Source of the DNA: Georgenia wutianyii
GTDB taxonomy: Bacteria; Actinomycetota; Actinomycetes; Actinomycetales; Actinomycetaceae
Reading direction: 5' to 3'
DNA length: 64,000 nucleotides
NCBI RefSeq assembly: GCF_006349365.1
Contig: NZ_CP040899.1
Location: 620,001-684,000 of the forward strand
A program made the position numbers and the translations under genes. The notes under the pieces were generated by a model, which ran no database searches, was not told the DNA's origin, and saw only the letters and a program-made list of their open reading frames with translations. Positions 1 through 8,339 of this stretch are shown in pieces (within the stretch, counting starts at the first letter, position 1; every line of letters begins with the position of its first letter).

Positions 1-50
1 CCCTCGGGGGAGCTGCGCGGTCGCGTGACGGGGAGCAGGCGGCGGCACTG

Positions 51-158
51 TGCGGAAGCCCGTTGTCGTACGGAAGTCGGCTGTCGCGCACAAGTCGGCT
101 GTCGCGCACAAGTCTGCTGTCGCGCACAAGTCGGCTGTCGCGCACAAGTCGGCTGTCG
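51..158. repeat. 18-bp tandem repeat array, 6 units
   Basis: Six head-to-tail 18-bp units with consensus CGCACAAGTCGGCTGTCG. The first two are diverged (TGCGGAAGCCCGTTGTCG and TACGGAAGTCGGCTGTCG). The array lies beyond the terminator of the minus-strand gene that ends at 303. The same repeat family recurs near 9111, 20961 and 21315. Bases 1-50 hold no feature I can support; a frame ending in TGA at 26-28 could be the tail of a plus-strand gene, but too little is visible. Confidence 0.9.
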
Positions 159-170
159 GCGGGAGGGGGA

Positions 171-224
171 GGGGGAGGGGTGTGCTGGCCGGGTGCACGC
201 ACCCGGCCGGCACACCCCTCCCCC
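171..224. terminator. Strong intrinsic terminator hairpin with G-rich arm
   Basis: A 15-bp perfect outer stem (171-185 with 210-224), one T-G pair and a 9-bp inner stem (187-195 with 200-208) close on a CACG loop. It lies about 80 bases past the stop of the minus-strand gene ending at 303. Bases 225-302 hold no further element that I can see. The left arm also belongs to a run of G tracts starting at 161. Confidence 0.75.
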
Positions 225-302
225 TTCTTCCTGTCCGTTCCTCCTGCGCTCCTTCCGGCCGCTTGCTTGCGCTTCTGGGCGGCCGGGCCCTCTCCGACAG
301 GG

Positions 303-3300
303 TCAGGTGCGGCGGATGCCGAGGGTGTCGGTGGTGTCACCGTCCCAGTCGCCGACGAGGACCTCGTCGCCGGGGCGGCCGAAGGTGACGACGCGCTCGG
401 CCTCGCCGCTGCGCAGCGAGTTGCTCACGTAGTACGTCGCCCCGCGGCGCACCGCGAGGGTGTCGCGGCCGTCGCCGTCCCAGTCGCCGGACAGGACGAC
501 GTCGCCGGCCCGCCCGTAGGCGAGGACGACGTCCGCCGGACCCGGACGCAGGGAGTCCTTGACGTGGTAGACCTGCCCGCGGCGCACGGCGAAGGTGTCG
601 CGCCCGTCGCCGTCCCAGTCGCCGACGAGCACCTCGTCACCGGCGCGGCCGTACACGACGACCGTGTCCGCTGGTCCTCCCGAGAGCGAGTTCTTCACGT
701 GGTACTCCGCCCCGCGGCGTACCGCGAAGGTGTCGCGCCCGTCGCCGTCCCAGTCACCGACGAGGACGACGTCGCCCGGCCGGCCGTAGTGGAGCACCGT
801 CTCGGCGGCCCCGCCGCGCTGGGCGTTGGAGACGTGGAAGGCGGTGCCGCGGCGGACGGTGATCGTGTCGCGCCCGTCGCCGTCCCAGTCCCCGATGAGC
901 ACCTCGTCGGTCGACCGGCCGTAGGCGAAGTAGACGTCGGTGGTGCCCCGCCACGTGTTGGACAGGTGGAAGCCCTTGTCGCCGACCGGGGTCGGCGAGC
1001 CGGGGGCGGGGGCGACCGGGCCGACCGGCTCGCTCGTCCCGCTCACCGTGGCCAGGCCGGGGGCGGAGACGGTGGCCCGCACGGCGAGCATCGCCGCGGC
1101 GTCGGCGGCCACCGGCGTGTACCGCCCGCTCGTCGCCCCGGCGATCGGGGCGCCGTCGCGCAGCCACTGGAAGGTGACCTCGGCGCTGTCGGACAGGTCC
1201 CAGCCGGACATGTCGGCACGCAGCTCGCTGCCGACGACGGGCCGGCCGGTGACCGCGACGACGCCGCCGGTCACCGCCACGGGCACGGTCGTCGTCGCGT
1301 CGTTCACCGCGAGGGTGACCTCCACCGTGCCGGCACGCAGGCCGGTGACCGTCCCCGTGGCCGGGTCGAGTGCCACGACGGCGTCGGCCGGCGCGTCCGC
1401 GACGGCCCCGACGTGGACGCCCTGCGAGCCCGACCAGGCCCAGCTCATCGGCCAGGCGAGGCCGAAGGTGCGCGTGTCGTCCTGGGTGACCTCGGCCTCG
1501 AGCACCACCTGCTCACCGGCGCCGAGCGCCTCCTGCGGCGCGGTGACGGTGAGCTCGTCGACGCGCGTCTGCACCTCGACGGCGAGCCACTCGTCCTCCG
1601 ACTCGGCCCAGCGGCCTGCCTCGGGGTCCACGCCGAGCATCGTCCAGCCGGTGAACCCGCCGTCGGCGGGCGTGGAGGACGGGCTCTTGCCCGCGTTGCC
1701 GTTGATGACGTAGGGCACCCCGTCCACCCGGGTGGTGTCGAAGACGCCGACGTGCGCGCCGACGTAGGCGACCGACTTGCCGGTCTCCGCACGCCACTGC
1801 GCGAGCCACGAGTCGATCATCGCCGCCTCGTGCCGGTCGGTGAGCTGGCTGTTCTTCGTCGGGAGCGGGTCGTTGGTCGGGTGGTGGGCGAAGACGAGGA
1901 CGCCGGTGACCGAGTCGTCCGCGGCGGCGGCGTCGAGCTGCTCGCGCAGCATCTGCACCTGCGCGAAGTCCGCCGCGAGCCGCCCGGTGGCGGAGCTGAG
2001 CGTGACGACCCGGGTGGCACCGAGGTCGATCGCGTGGGAGGTCGCGCCGAACTCCTCGACGAAGTTGGCGATCGGCCCGCCCATGACCTCGTGGTTGCCC
2101 GGGACGTAGTACCAGTCGAACGGGGCGTCGCCGAGCTCCTCCTCGATGATCGTGCGCGCGAGGTCGAAGTCCTCCGGGGCGGCCTCGTCGACGAGGTCGC
2201 CGTTGATGACGAGGAGGTCGGGGTCCTCGGCGACGATCTCCCGGAAGGCGTCCCGGGCGCCCTCGACCGCGCCGCTCTCGGGGTTGCGGGCGACGAACTG
2301 GGCGTCGGACATGACGGCGACGCGCAGGTCGTCGTCGTCGGTCTCCCCGGTGGGCACGACGAGCGGGTCGGTGACCCGCTGCTCCTTCGGCGCGGGCACG
2401 CCGTCCGGGGGCAGGTAGGCGTAGATGTCGGAGAAGCCGACCTCGCCGGTGTACTGCTTGGCCGCGACGGTCTCCAGCACCCGGATGCGCTCGAGGGTCA
2501 GCGGCGTCTCGAAGGACGACGGGACGACGAAGTCGACCCGCTGCCAGCCCTCCCACGTGATGTGCAGGGACTGGGAGCCGCCGGGCCCGTCGATCCAGCC
2601 GACGACGCCGTTGGCCTGGCGGACCTGCAGGCGCAGGAGGGCGCCGTTGCCGTCGCCGTCCACCCACACCGACAGCTTCTGGGGGCGGCCGGGGATCTCG
2701 ATCGCCCCGCCCGGGGCGACGGCGTACTGGCCGCGGGTGCCGGTCGACTGGGTGAAGTCGTAGGTCATCCGCAGCCCGTCGCCGCCGTCGTGGCCCTCGG
2801 CGGGCACGACGGTGCCGCCGGGCGCGCGGTCGTGGGCCGAGGTCCACCGCTCGGCGGCGGACAGGTCGTCGATGACGCGCAGCTCCAGCGGCACGGCGAC
2901 GACGAGCTCGACGCTCACCTCACCGACGGCGAGAGTGAGCACCGCCGAGCCCTCGGCTCCGGTGGCGGTGACCTCGAAGGCACCCTCGGGGGTCGGGGTG
3001 ACGGTGAAGGTCTGCGGGTCGGGGTTGGTCACGGTGACGTCGCGCGCCTCGACCGGCGCGGTGAAGCCCTCGGCGTCGTGGCCGGTGAGCGTGATCGTGG
3101 CGGAGGAGCCCTCGGCCTCGAGGTTGAGGACGTTCTGCGAGGCGGTGAGCCGCGCGAGCGGGCCGAGCACCTCGACGTCGAGGGTGCCGGTCGCCTCGCC
3201 CGTGGACGCGGTGACCACGGCGGAGCCCGGCTCGGCCCCGACGACGACGCCCTCGCTCACCGTGGCGGCGGCGGAGTCGCTGGCCCAGGCGCTCGGGGCG

Positions 3301-4658
3301 CCCGCGACCGGGGAGAACGTCTCGTCCATGCCGTGCGCGGTGAGGGTGCGGTGCAGGCCGGGGAAGACGCGGTGCGCATCCTCGTCGCCGGACAGCGGCT
3401 CGACGCGGAAGGCGGTGAGCGCGCCGGAGCCGGGGACGGAGAGGAACAGGCCCAGGCCGTTGGCGTCCTCGCGCTCGTAGCCGTCGGAGGGGCTGTTGCG
3501 CACGGTGGTGCCCGCGGCCCCGGGCTCACGGGCGTTCATCTGGGAGGAGCCGCCGCCGTCGACGTTGAGTGCGTCGTGGGCGCCGAGGTCGAGCATGAGC
3601 TCGCCGAGCTCGCGCAGGCTGAGGCCGCGGGAGGTGGCCTGACGGCCGTCGACGACGACGAAGTAGGCGGTCGCGCCGTCCTCGCTGAAGCCGATGGCGG
3701 TGCGCGGGTGGCGGGTGGTGTTGTACTCCCCGTCCGCGCTGCCGACGACGCCGTCGGCGAGCACCGGCGGCTCGCCCTCGGGCTGGCCGCCGACGGCGAC
3801 GCGCACGTCCTCCTGGTCCAGGGCGTAGGCGACGGTCACCTGCGTGCCGGGCTCGAGGGCCGCCAGCGCGTCGGCGGCGGCCCCGGGGCGGGCGACGAGC
3901 GCCTGCGTGCCCTCGGGCAGCTGCCCCTCGCCGGGGGCGCCGACCGAGGTCACGCGGCCCTCGGCGTCGAGCAGGACCTCGACGCCGGTCTCCCCGGCGG
4001 GGACGGCCCGCGTGCGGGTGTACTCGCCCCAGTGGCTGGTGTAGACGGTGAGCCCGCCGGCGGGCATGGCGAAGAGGTTGACGCCGGACAGGGGCAGGGT
4101 GGCGTCCGGCAGCTCGACGGTGCCCTCGAGGAGGAGGCGGGTGATGCGCCCGAGGCCGGACTCGTCGAAGGCGACGGACTGGCCGCGGCCCGGGTTGGGC
4201 GACTTGAGGATGCCGTCGCGGGAGGAGACGGCGGCGCCGGCGGGGGCCCAGGAGTTGTTGATGTCGAAGAAGTCGCCGTTGACGGCGGCGACGGCGCCGG
4301 CGCGCTCGGCCATCTCGCTCACGGTGGCGCCCTGGGCGACCCGCTCCGGGCCGATGTAGTCGGCGCGCACGGTGGAGTCGCTGAGCTCGGCCTTGAGCAC
4401 GTTGACCTGGAGCCACCCGTCGGCGTCGAGCCGCTCGAAGGTGACGTGGTCCAGGCCGGGGGCGAGGACGGTGTGGTCGACGTCGGTGACGATCGCGGCG
4501 CCGCCGGCGTCGAGCTCCATCCCGGCGACGACGACGGGCTGGGTGGCGGCGTGGGACTCGTGTGGTGTCGCGGCGACGAACCCCGCGGCGAGCAGCGCGG
4601 CGACGGTCGCGGACGCCGCGAGGCGGGCCGGCCGTGGGGCGGACCTGAGGTGGGACAA
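303..4658 (-). CDS. Secreted phosphodiester glycosidase / metallophosphoesterase fusion with five-repeat module
   Basis: 1451 residues with a signal peptide ending near residue 36 (ESHA). A phosphodiester glycosidase (NAGPA-type) domain spans about 70-405, shown by AVNGDFFDINNSW and LNVDGGGSSQMN. Ig-like segments follow. A calcineurin-like metallophosphoesterase lies at about 775-1000, with VAVMSDAQF, NGDLVDE, PGNHE and FAHHPTND supplying the usual D/N/H metal ligands. Ig-like domains continue to about 1220, and the C-terminus carries five 45-residue GDWDGDG repeats. The start is TTG at 4658, six bases after AGGAGG; the ATG at 4663 is out of frame. The enzyme probably acts outside the cell on phosphodiester-linked glycans such as teichoic or sugar-1-phosphate polymers (inference). 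It is monocistronic. Family calls are firm; the substrate is unknown. Confidence 0.9.
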   Translation of the reverse strand: MSHLRSAPRPARLAASATVAALLAAGFVAATPHESHAATQPVVVAGMELDAGGAAIVTDVDHTVLAPGLDHVTFERLDADGWLQVNVLKAELSDSTVRADYIGPERVAQGATVSEMAERAGAVAAVNGDFFDINNSWAPAGAAVSSRDGILKSPNPGRGQSVAFDESGLGRITRLLLEGTVELPDATLPLSGVNLFAMPAGGLTVYTSHWGEYTRTRAVPAGETGVEVLLDAEGRVTSVGAPGEGQLPEGTQALVARPGAAADALAALEPGTQVTVAYALDQEDVRVAVGGQPEGEPPVLADGVVGSADGEYNTTRHPRTAIGFSEDGATAYFVVVDGRQATSRGLSLRELGELMLDLGAHDALNVDGGGSSQMNAREPGAAGTTVRNSPSDGYEREDANGLGLFLSVPGSGALTAFRVEPLSGDEDAHRVFPGLHRTLTAHGMDETFSPVAGAPSAWASDSAAATVSEGVVVGAEPGSAVVTASTGEATGTLDVEVLGPLARLTASQNVLNLEAEGSSATITLTGHDAEGFTAPVEARDVTVTNPDPQTFTVTPTPEGAFEVTATGAEGSAVLTLAVGEVSVELVVAVPLELRVIDDLSAAERWTSAHDRAPGGTVVPAEGHDGGDGLRMTYDFTQSTGTRGQYAVAPGGAIEIPGRPQKLSVWVDGDGNGALLRLQVRQANGVVGWIDGPGGSQSLHITWEGWQRVDFVVPSSFETPLTLERIRVLETVAAKQYTGEVGFSDIYAYLPPDGVPAPKEQRVTDPLVVPTGETDDDDLRVAVMSDAQFVARNPESGAVEGARDAFREIVAEDPDLLVINGDLVDEAAPEDFDLARTIIEEELGDAPFDWYYVPGNHEVMGGPIANFVEEFGATSHAIDLGATRVVTLSSATGRLAADFAQVQMLREQLDAAAADDSVTGVLVFAHHPTNDPLPTKNSQLTDRHEAAMIDSWLAQWRAETGKSVAYVGAHVGVFDTTRVDGVPYVINGNAGKSPSSTPADGGFTGWTMLGVDPEAGRWAESEDEWLAVEVQTRVDELTVTAPQEALGAGEQVVLEAEVTQDDTRTFGLAWPMSWAWSGSQGVHVGAVADAPADAVVALDPATGTVTGLRAGTVEVTLAVNDATTTVPVAVTGGVVAVTGRPVVGSELRADMSGWDLSDSAEVTFQWLRDGAPIAGATSGRYTPVAADAAAMLAVRATVSAPGLATVSGTSEPVGPVAPAPGSPTPVGDKGFHLSNTWRGTTDVYFAYGRSTDEVLIGDWDGDGRDTITVRRGTAFHVSNAQRGGAAETVLHYGRPGDVVLVGDWDGDGRDTFAVRRGAEYHVKNSLSGGPADTVVVYGRAGDEVLVGDWDGDGRDTFAVRRGQVYHVKDSLRPGPADVVLAYGRAGDVVLSGDWDGDGRDTLAVRRGATYYVSNSLRSGEAERVVTFGRPGDEVLVGDWDGDTTDTLGIRRT

Positions 4659-4720
4659 CTCATCCTCCTGGTGGTGGGTCGGAGGGAAGCGAGACCCCGC
4701 CCCCCGGCGTGACGGGCCTC

Positions 4721-4750
4721 ACCCTATTGGGCAGGGCTTGACGCGGGCAA
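4721..4750 (-). promoter_or_regulatory. Promoter of the phosphodiester glycosidase gene
   Basis: On the minus strand TTGCCC (4745-4750), an 18-base spacer and TAGGGT (4721-4726) lie about 60 bases before the TTG start, leaving a leader that carries AGGAGG. Actinobacterial -35 boxes are poorly conserved, so confidence rests on the -10. Confidence 0.45.
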
Positions 4751-4887
4751 TGAGGTGTCGAAACTTGTTTCCACATCGGGTCTCCCCGCCGCTCGCGTGG
4801 CTCGGACCGTACGCGCCGGCCGTGAACCCGCGGTGAACCCCGGGCGTCCGGAGGAATGCCGTCCCCCTCCGCCGTGTTGGCCCCCGC

Positions 4888-5301
4888 ATGAGCCACCGCA
4901 ACGACCCCGCCGTCATCGAGCGCCTGCTCACCACCCCGGGCAGGTGGGCGATCGTCGGCCTGTCGGAGAACCGCGAGCGCATCGCCTACGGCGTCGCCGG
5001 GCACGTCCAGCGGCTCGGGATGGAGATCGTCCCGGTGCACCCACGCGCCGAGACCGTGCACGGGGCGCGCGGCTACACGCGCCTGGCCGACGTGCCCGGG
5101 CCGATCGACGTCGTCGAGATCTTCGTCAACTCCTCACTCGCCGGCGGGGTCGTCGACGAGGCGATCGCCGCCGGGGCGAAGGCCGTGTGGCTCCAGCTCG
5201 GGGTGGTCGACGAGGCCGCCGCCGCGCGCGCCGCGGCCGCGGGGCTGGACGTCGTCATGGACACGTGCCCGGTCATCGAGGCGCCGCTCATCCACGCCTG
5301 A
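4888..5301 (+). CDS. CoA-binding protein (YccU-like)
   Basis: 137 residues, a single Rossmann-like CoA_binding_2 domain. WAIVGLSENRERIAYGVAGH near the N-terminus is the nucleotide-binding loop, and VVMDTCPVIEAP closes the domain with the typical D-x-C-P. Length matches stand-alone family members, which are thought to bind CoA or acyl-CoA and act in the cytoplasm; their role is not established. The ATG at 4888 is the only plausible start. GGAGG at 4850-4854 is far upstream, so initiation may be leaderless or weak. It faces the LCP gene tail to tail, with 14 bases between. Confidence 0.85.
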   Translation: MSHRNDPAVIERLLTTPGRWAIVGLSENRERIAYGVAGHVQRLGMEIVPVHPRAETVHGARGYTRLADVPGPIDVVEIFVNSSLAGGVVDEAIAAGAKAVWLQLGVVDEAAAARAAAAGLDVVMDTCPVIEAPLIHA

Positions 5302-5315
5302 GGCGCGGGGCCGGC

Positions 5316-6596
5316 CTACTGGAAGTCGGCCGCCGTGAGCTCGCCGTCGCGCAGCCGCTCGAAGAACAGCGGGGCGCGCTGCGGGTCGAGCAGGACGGTG
5401 GAGCCCACCCCGCCCGGCTGGTAGTTGAGGTCGGCGATGGGCGGCGGGCCGACGAGCCCGTCGGCGCCGGTCGCCGCGCGGAAGGCCAGCGCCATGCGGG
5501 CGATGTCGAGGATGTTCGTGTCCTCGTCGACGGCGATCGAGTCGAGTGCCGAGCCGGCCAGCCCGACCTGCGCGCGCGGGTCCAGCAGCGTGCCGGGGCT
5601 GCTCACCTCGGAGACGATCGCCGCGACGATCTGGCGCTGACGGTCCGTGCGGCCGATGTCACCGGTCGGGTCGGAGTAGCGCATCCGTGCGAACGCGAGC
5701 GCCGTCTCCCCGTCCGCCGGGTGGCACCCGGCCTGCCAGACGAGGCCGCTCATCGGGTCGTCGACGTCCATGTCGAGGCACAGCTCGACCCCGCCGACGG
5801 AGTCGACGACGTCTCGCACGCCGCCCATGCCGATCTCGACGTAGTGGTCGACGGTGAGCCCGGTGAGGCCCTCGACCGTCTGGACGAGCAGGGGCGGGCC
5901 GCCCAGGGAGAACGCCGCGTTGAGCTTGTTGGCGCCGTACCCCGGGATCTCGGTGAAGGTGTCGCGCGGCAGGGAGATGAGCGCCGCCGGGCCGGACTCC
6001 GGCTTGTGGAGCACCATGATCGTGTCGGACCGCTGGCCCTCGGTGCCGTCGTCGACGACGCCGCTGCCCCGGGAGTCCGAGCCCGCGAGGAGGTAGGTGG
6101 TCCCGGGCGTGTCGGGCGCCCCGGAGAGCGCGTCGACGTGGTTGATCTTCCCGTTGGCCCAGATGAGCAGGCCCACGGGCCACGCGATCGTCAGGACGAG
6201 CAGGAGGACGAGCGCCGTCGCGACGACCCGACGCCCGCGGCGCTTGCGCCTGACCGGCGGGGGTGCGACCGGCTGCTCGGGCGGGGCCTCGCGGACGGCG
6301 ACCGGAGCCTGCCGGGGCGCGTAGGCGGGCGCGGGCTGTCCGGCGGGCCGCTGACCCGCGGGACGCTGGGCCGGCGCGGGCTGCGCGGTGCCCTGCTGGG
6401 CGTGCACCGAACGGCGCTCGGGCGCGGCGGGACGCGTCGTCGGCATGGCCCGGGTGGCGTCCGCGGGCGGGCCGACGGGGCGCGCACCACGGGCGTCGGG
6501 CCTGGGGCGCGACGCGCCGGGCGCGAACGAGGGAGGCATGGCTGGGCCGTCCGGCTGCTGCCGGCGGCCGCGGGACCGACGCTCGTCCTGGGTCAT
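5316..6596 (-). CDS. LytR-CpsA-Psr (LCP) family cell-wall ligase
   Basis: 426 residues. The N-terminal ~120 residues are cytoplasmic, Pro/Ala/Arg-rich and probably disordered; one membrane helix follows at about 123-146 (VVATALVLLLVLTIAWPVGL). The extracellular LCP domain carries LLAGSDSRG, QRSDTIMVLH, ISLPRDTFTEIPGYG and RMRYSDPTGDIGR, which hold the conserved Asp/Arg residues of the pyrophosphate-binding site. LCP proteins transfer polyprenyl-linked glycopolymers to peptidoglycan. Start ATG at 6596 follows GGGAGTGAG. A second LCP gene lies 64 bases upstream on the same strand, separated by a small hairpin, so the two may be transcribed separately. Which polymer each ligates cannot be told here. 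Confidence 0.92.
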   Translation of the reverse strand: MTQDERRSRGRRQQPDGPAMPPSFAPGASRPRPDARGARPVGPPADATRAMPTTRPAAPERRSVHAQQGTAQPAPAQRPAGQRPAGQPAPAYAPRQAPVAVREAPPEQPVAPPPVRRKRRGRRVVATALVLLLVLTIAWPVGLLIWANGKINHVDALSGAPDTPGTTYLLAGSDSRGSGVVDDGTEGQRSDTIMVLHKPESGPAALISLPRDTFTEIPGYGANKLNAAFSLGGPPLLVQTVEGLTGLTVDHYVEIGMGGVRDVVDSVGGVELCLDMDVDDPMSGLVWQAGCHPADGETALAFARMRYSDPTGDIGRTDRQRQIVAAIVSEVSSPGTLLDPRAQVGLAGSALDSIAVDEDTNILDIARMALAFRAATGADGLVGPPPIADLNYQPGGVGSTVLLDPQRAPLFFERLRDGELTAADFQ

Positions 6597-6623
6597 CTCA
6601 CTCCCGACTGTCCGTGCTGGGCC

Positions 6624-6650
6624 ACTGTAGTGCGCCCGGCGTGCCGGGCG
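6624..6650 (-). promoter_or_regulatory. LCP intergenic hairpin and -10 box
   Basis: Between the two LCP genes CGCCCGG and CCGGGCG pair across a CGTG loop (6633-6650). Just below, TACAGT on the minus strand (6624-6629) is a good -10 about 28 bases from the downstream ATG. Together these suggest termination of the upstream LCP gene and a fresh start for the second. Confidence 0.4.
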
Positions 6651-6660
6651 GTGGAGGCGC

Positions 6661-7854
6661 TCAGGAGCAGAGCGACGTCGGGGTCGGCTCCGGCTCGGGC
6701 GCGGCCGGAGGCTGCTCCGTGGTCGGGGCGTCCGTGGGGACGCCGGTCGCCTCCTCGGTGGGGATCTCGCCGCCGGCCGTGAGGGCGCCCTGGATCGGCC
6801 GGTCCTCGCGCAGCGCGGCCCACAGCTCCTCGGCCTCGGCCGTGGGGCGGACGCGGTTGCCGGCGTACTCGAAGGGCATCGTCTCGAAGACGATGCTGTC
6901 GAGGTCGATGCCCCGCAGCGAGTAGGCGAGCCCGGCGAGCGTGGGGATCGAGCCCAGCTGGGTACCGGTGGTCAGGGTCGACGTCGCGGCGTCGAGGAAG
7001 CGGTAGAGCGCCGGCATGTCGGTGAGCAGGTTCTTGCCCAGCGCCTCGCGGGCGATGGCGGCGACGAGCTCTTGCTGGCGGCCGATGCGGCTGATGTCCG
7101 AGCCGTCGCCGATGGAGTAGCGGGCCCGGGCGAAGCCGAGGGCCTGGCGGCCGTCGAGGACCTGCTCGCCGGCGGGGATCTGGGCGTGCGCCTTCGGGTC
7201 GTCGATCGGCTCCTCGAGGCACATCGGGACACCCCCGAGGGCGTCGACGACGTTGATGAACCCGGCGAAGTCGACGACGACGAAGTCGTCGATGTAGATG
7301 CCGGTGAGCTCCTCGATCGTGCGGATCGTGCATGCTGCGGCCGTTCCGATGCCGCCGTTGTCCGCGCCGGTGGAGAAGGCCGTGTTGAACATCGCCTCGC
7401 TGCGCGGCTCGGTCCACGAGCCGTCCTCGAGCCGGCAGGAGGGGATCGACACGAGCGTGTCGCGCGGGATGGAGATGACCTCCATGCGGGTCCGGTCCGC
7501 GGAGATGTGGGCGATCATCGTCGTGTCGGACCGCTGCCCGCCCTCGGGGGTGGACCCGAAGGACGCGTTGGTCTCACCGGCGCGGGTGTCGGAGCCGAGG
7601 ACGACGATGTTGAGGTCCTCGCCGGCCGCGCTGTCGATCGGCAGCGGCTCCTCCTCGCCCGCCGTCGTCGGCCGGTCGCCGAGGAGGTCCTCGATGTCGT
7701 GACGGTCGATGTTGCCCTGGATGTCGTTGTACGCGATGGCGACGCCGCTACCGGCGAACAGGACCAGGCTGAGGGCGGCGACGCCCCCGCCGCGGGCCAG
7801 ACGCGAGGTACGACGGCGCTGCGACGAGGCGTGGCGAGGAGTACTGGCAGACAC
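6661..7854 (-). CDS. LytR-CpsA-Psr (LCP) family cell-wall ligase
   Basis: 397 residues with a short basic cytoplasmic tail, one membrane helix at about 23-42 (GGVAALSLVLFAGSGVAIAY) and an LCP domain. VLGSDTRAG, RSDTTMIAHI, ISIPRDTLVSIPS and RARYSIGDGSDISRIGRQ are the family motifs. After the domain comes a Pro/Thr/Glu-rich tail ending in LCS. It probably attaches a glycopolymer to peptidoglycan, as its neighbour does. The start is GTG at 7854: TATAGT lies 8 bases upstream, so the mRNA is probably leaderless. The two LCP paralogs may serve different polymers or have overlapping roles. Confidence 0.92.
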   Translation of the reverse strand: MSASTPRHASSQRRRTSRLARGGGVAALSLVLFAGSGVAIAYNDIQGNIDRHDIEDLLGDRPTTAGEEEPLPIDSAAGEDLNIVVLGSDTRAGETNASFGSTPEGGQRSDTTMIAHISADRTRMEVISIPRDTLVSIPSCRLEDGSWTEPRSEAMFNTAFSTGADNGGIGTAAACTIRTIEELTGIYIDDFVVVDFAGFINVVDALGGVPMCLEEPIDDPKAHAQIPAGEQVLDGRQALGFARARYSIGDGSDISRIGRQQELVAAIAREALGKNLLTDMPALYRFLDAATSTLTTGTQLGSIPTLAGLAYSLRGIDLDSIVFETMPFEYAGNRVRPTAEAEELWAALREDRPIQGALTAGGEIPTEEATGVPTDAPTTEQPPAAPEPEPTPTSLCS

Positions 7855-7862
7855 AACTGTCG

Positions 7863-7868
7863 ACTATA
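7863..7868 (-). promoter_or_regulatory. -10 box of leaderless LCP gene
   Basis: TATAGT on the minus strand, 8 bases before the GTG at 7854. No clear -35 at the usual distance (TTGACG is 22 bases upstream). Confidence 0.55.
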
Positions 7869-7905
7869 GGACCGTCCGCCGTGCGCGCTGCGTCAAGAGC
7901 GTGGC

Positions 7906-7935
7906 GCGGATGTGGAGGGTTTGTGCAACATCCGC
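7906..7935 (-). terminator. Hairpin after the GT2-DUF2304 operon
   Basis: GCGGATGT (7906-7913) pairs with ACATCCGC (7928-7935) across a 14-base loop just past the DUF2304 stop. A modest terminator candidate. Confidence 0.35.
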
Positions 7936-7946
7936 CCCATCCCCGC

Positions 7947-8318
7947 TCACTCGGCGTGCTCGGCGGGCTCCTCGACGTCCTCGAGCCGGGTGCGGGTGAG
8001 GGCCAGCTCACGGGTGAGGACGGTGATCCGCCGCTCGAGCTCGCTCATCCGGCGGTAGCTCGTCGCGATGTAGGAGAGGAAGGCGATGACGAGCGCGTAG
8101 AGGAGGAGGTCCGCGCCACGACCGACGCCCACCTGGCGGGCCAGCCAGGTGAGCCAGTCGGGGAACATCACCGACGCCGCCGCGACGACGACGAAGCCCA
8201 CCAGGAGGATCCGCCGGATCGCCTGGTGCCGAGCGTTGGCCGTCCCCCGGGTGAGCAGCACCGCCACGACGCTGACCGCGACGAGCAGCAGCACCTGGAT
8301 GACGATCTGGTCGGACAT
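7947..8318 (-). CDS. DUF2304 membrane protein
   Basis: 123 residues. The N-terminal helix IVIQVLLLVAVSVVAVLL is followed by a second (ILLVGFVVVAAASVMFPDWL) and a third (LLLYALVIAFLSYIATSYRR), then a charged coiled-coil-like tail from about residue 90. This is the layout of DUF2304 proteins, which habitually sit next to GT2 polyprenyl-phosphate glycosyltransferases, as here: the GT2 stop is 21 bases upstream. It is probably a membrane partner of that transferase (inference from the family's context). ATG at 8318 follows AGGGAG. Confidence 0.85.
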   Translation of the reverse strand: MSDQIVIQVLLLVAVSVVAVLLTRGTANARHQAIRRILLVGFVVVAAASVMFPDWLTWLARQVGVGRGADLLLYALVIAFLSYIATSYRRMSELERRITVLTRELALTRTRLEDVEEPAEHAE

Positions 8319-8339
8319 GGGGCTCCCTGGGTCGGAGGG

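Noticed and set aside
4319..4663. ATG at 4663 as the start of the phosphodiester glycosidase gene
   Set aside because: It is in another reading frame; the in-frame start giving a proper signal peptide is TTG at 4658.
63..4712. A 1549-codon open frame opposite the phosphodiester glycosidase gene
   Set aside because: The translation is Gly/Ala/Val/Arg-rich without domain motifs, and the opposite strand encodes clear enzymes; it is an artefact of high GC at third positions.
4856..4891. An 11-codon leader peptide overlapping the CoA-binding gene by ATGA
   Set aside because: GGAGG lies only one base before its ATG, too close to work as a ribosome-binding site; no regulatory codons are visible.
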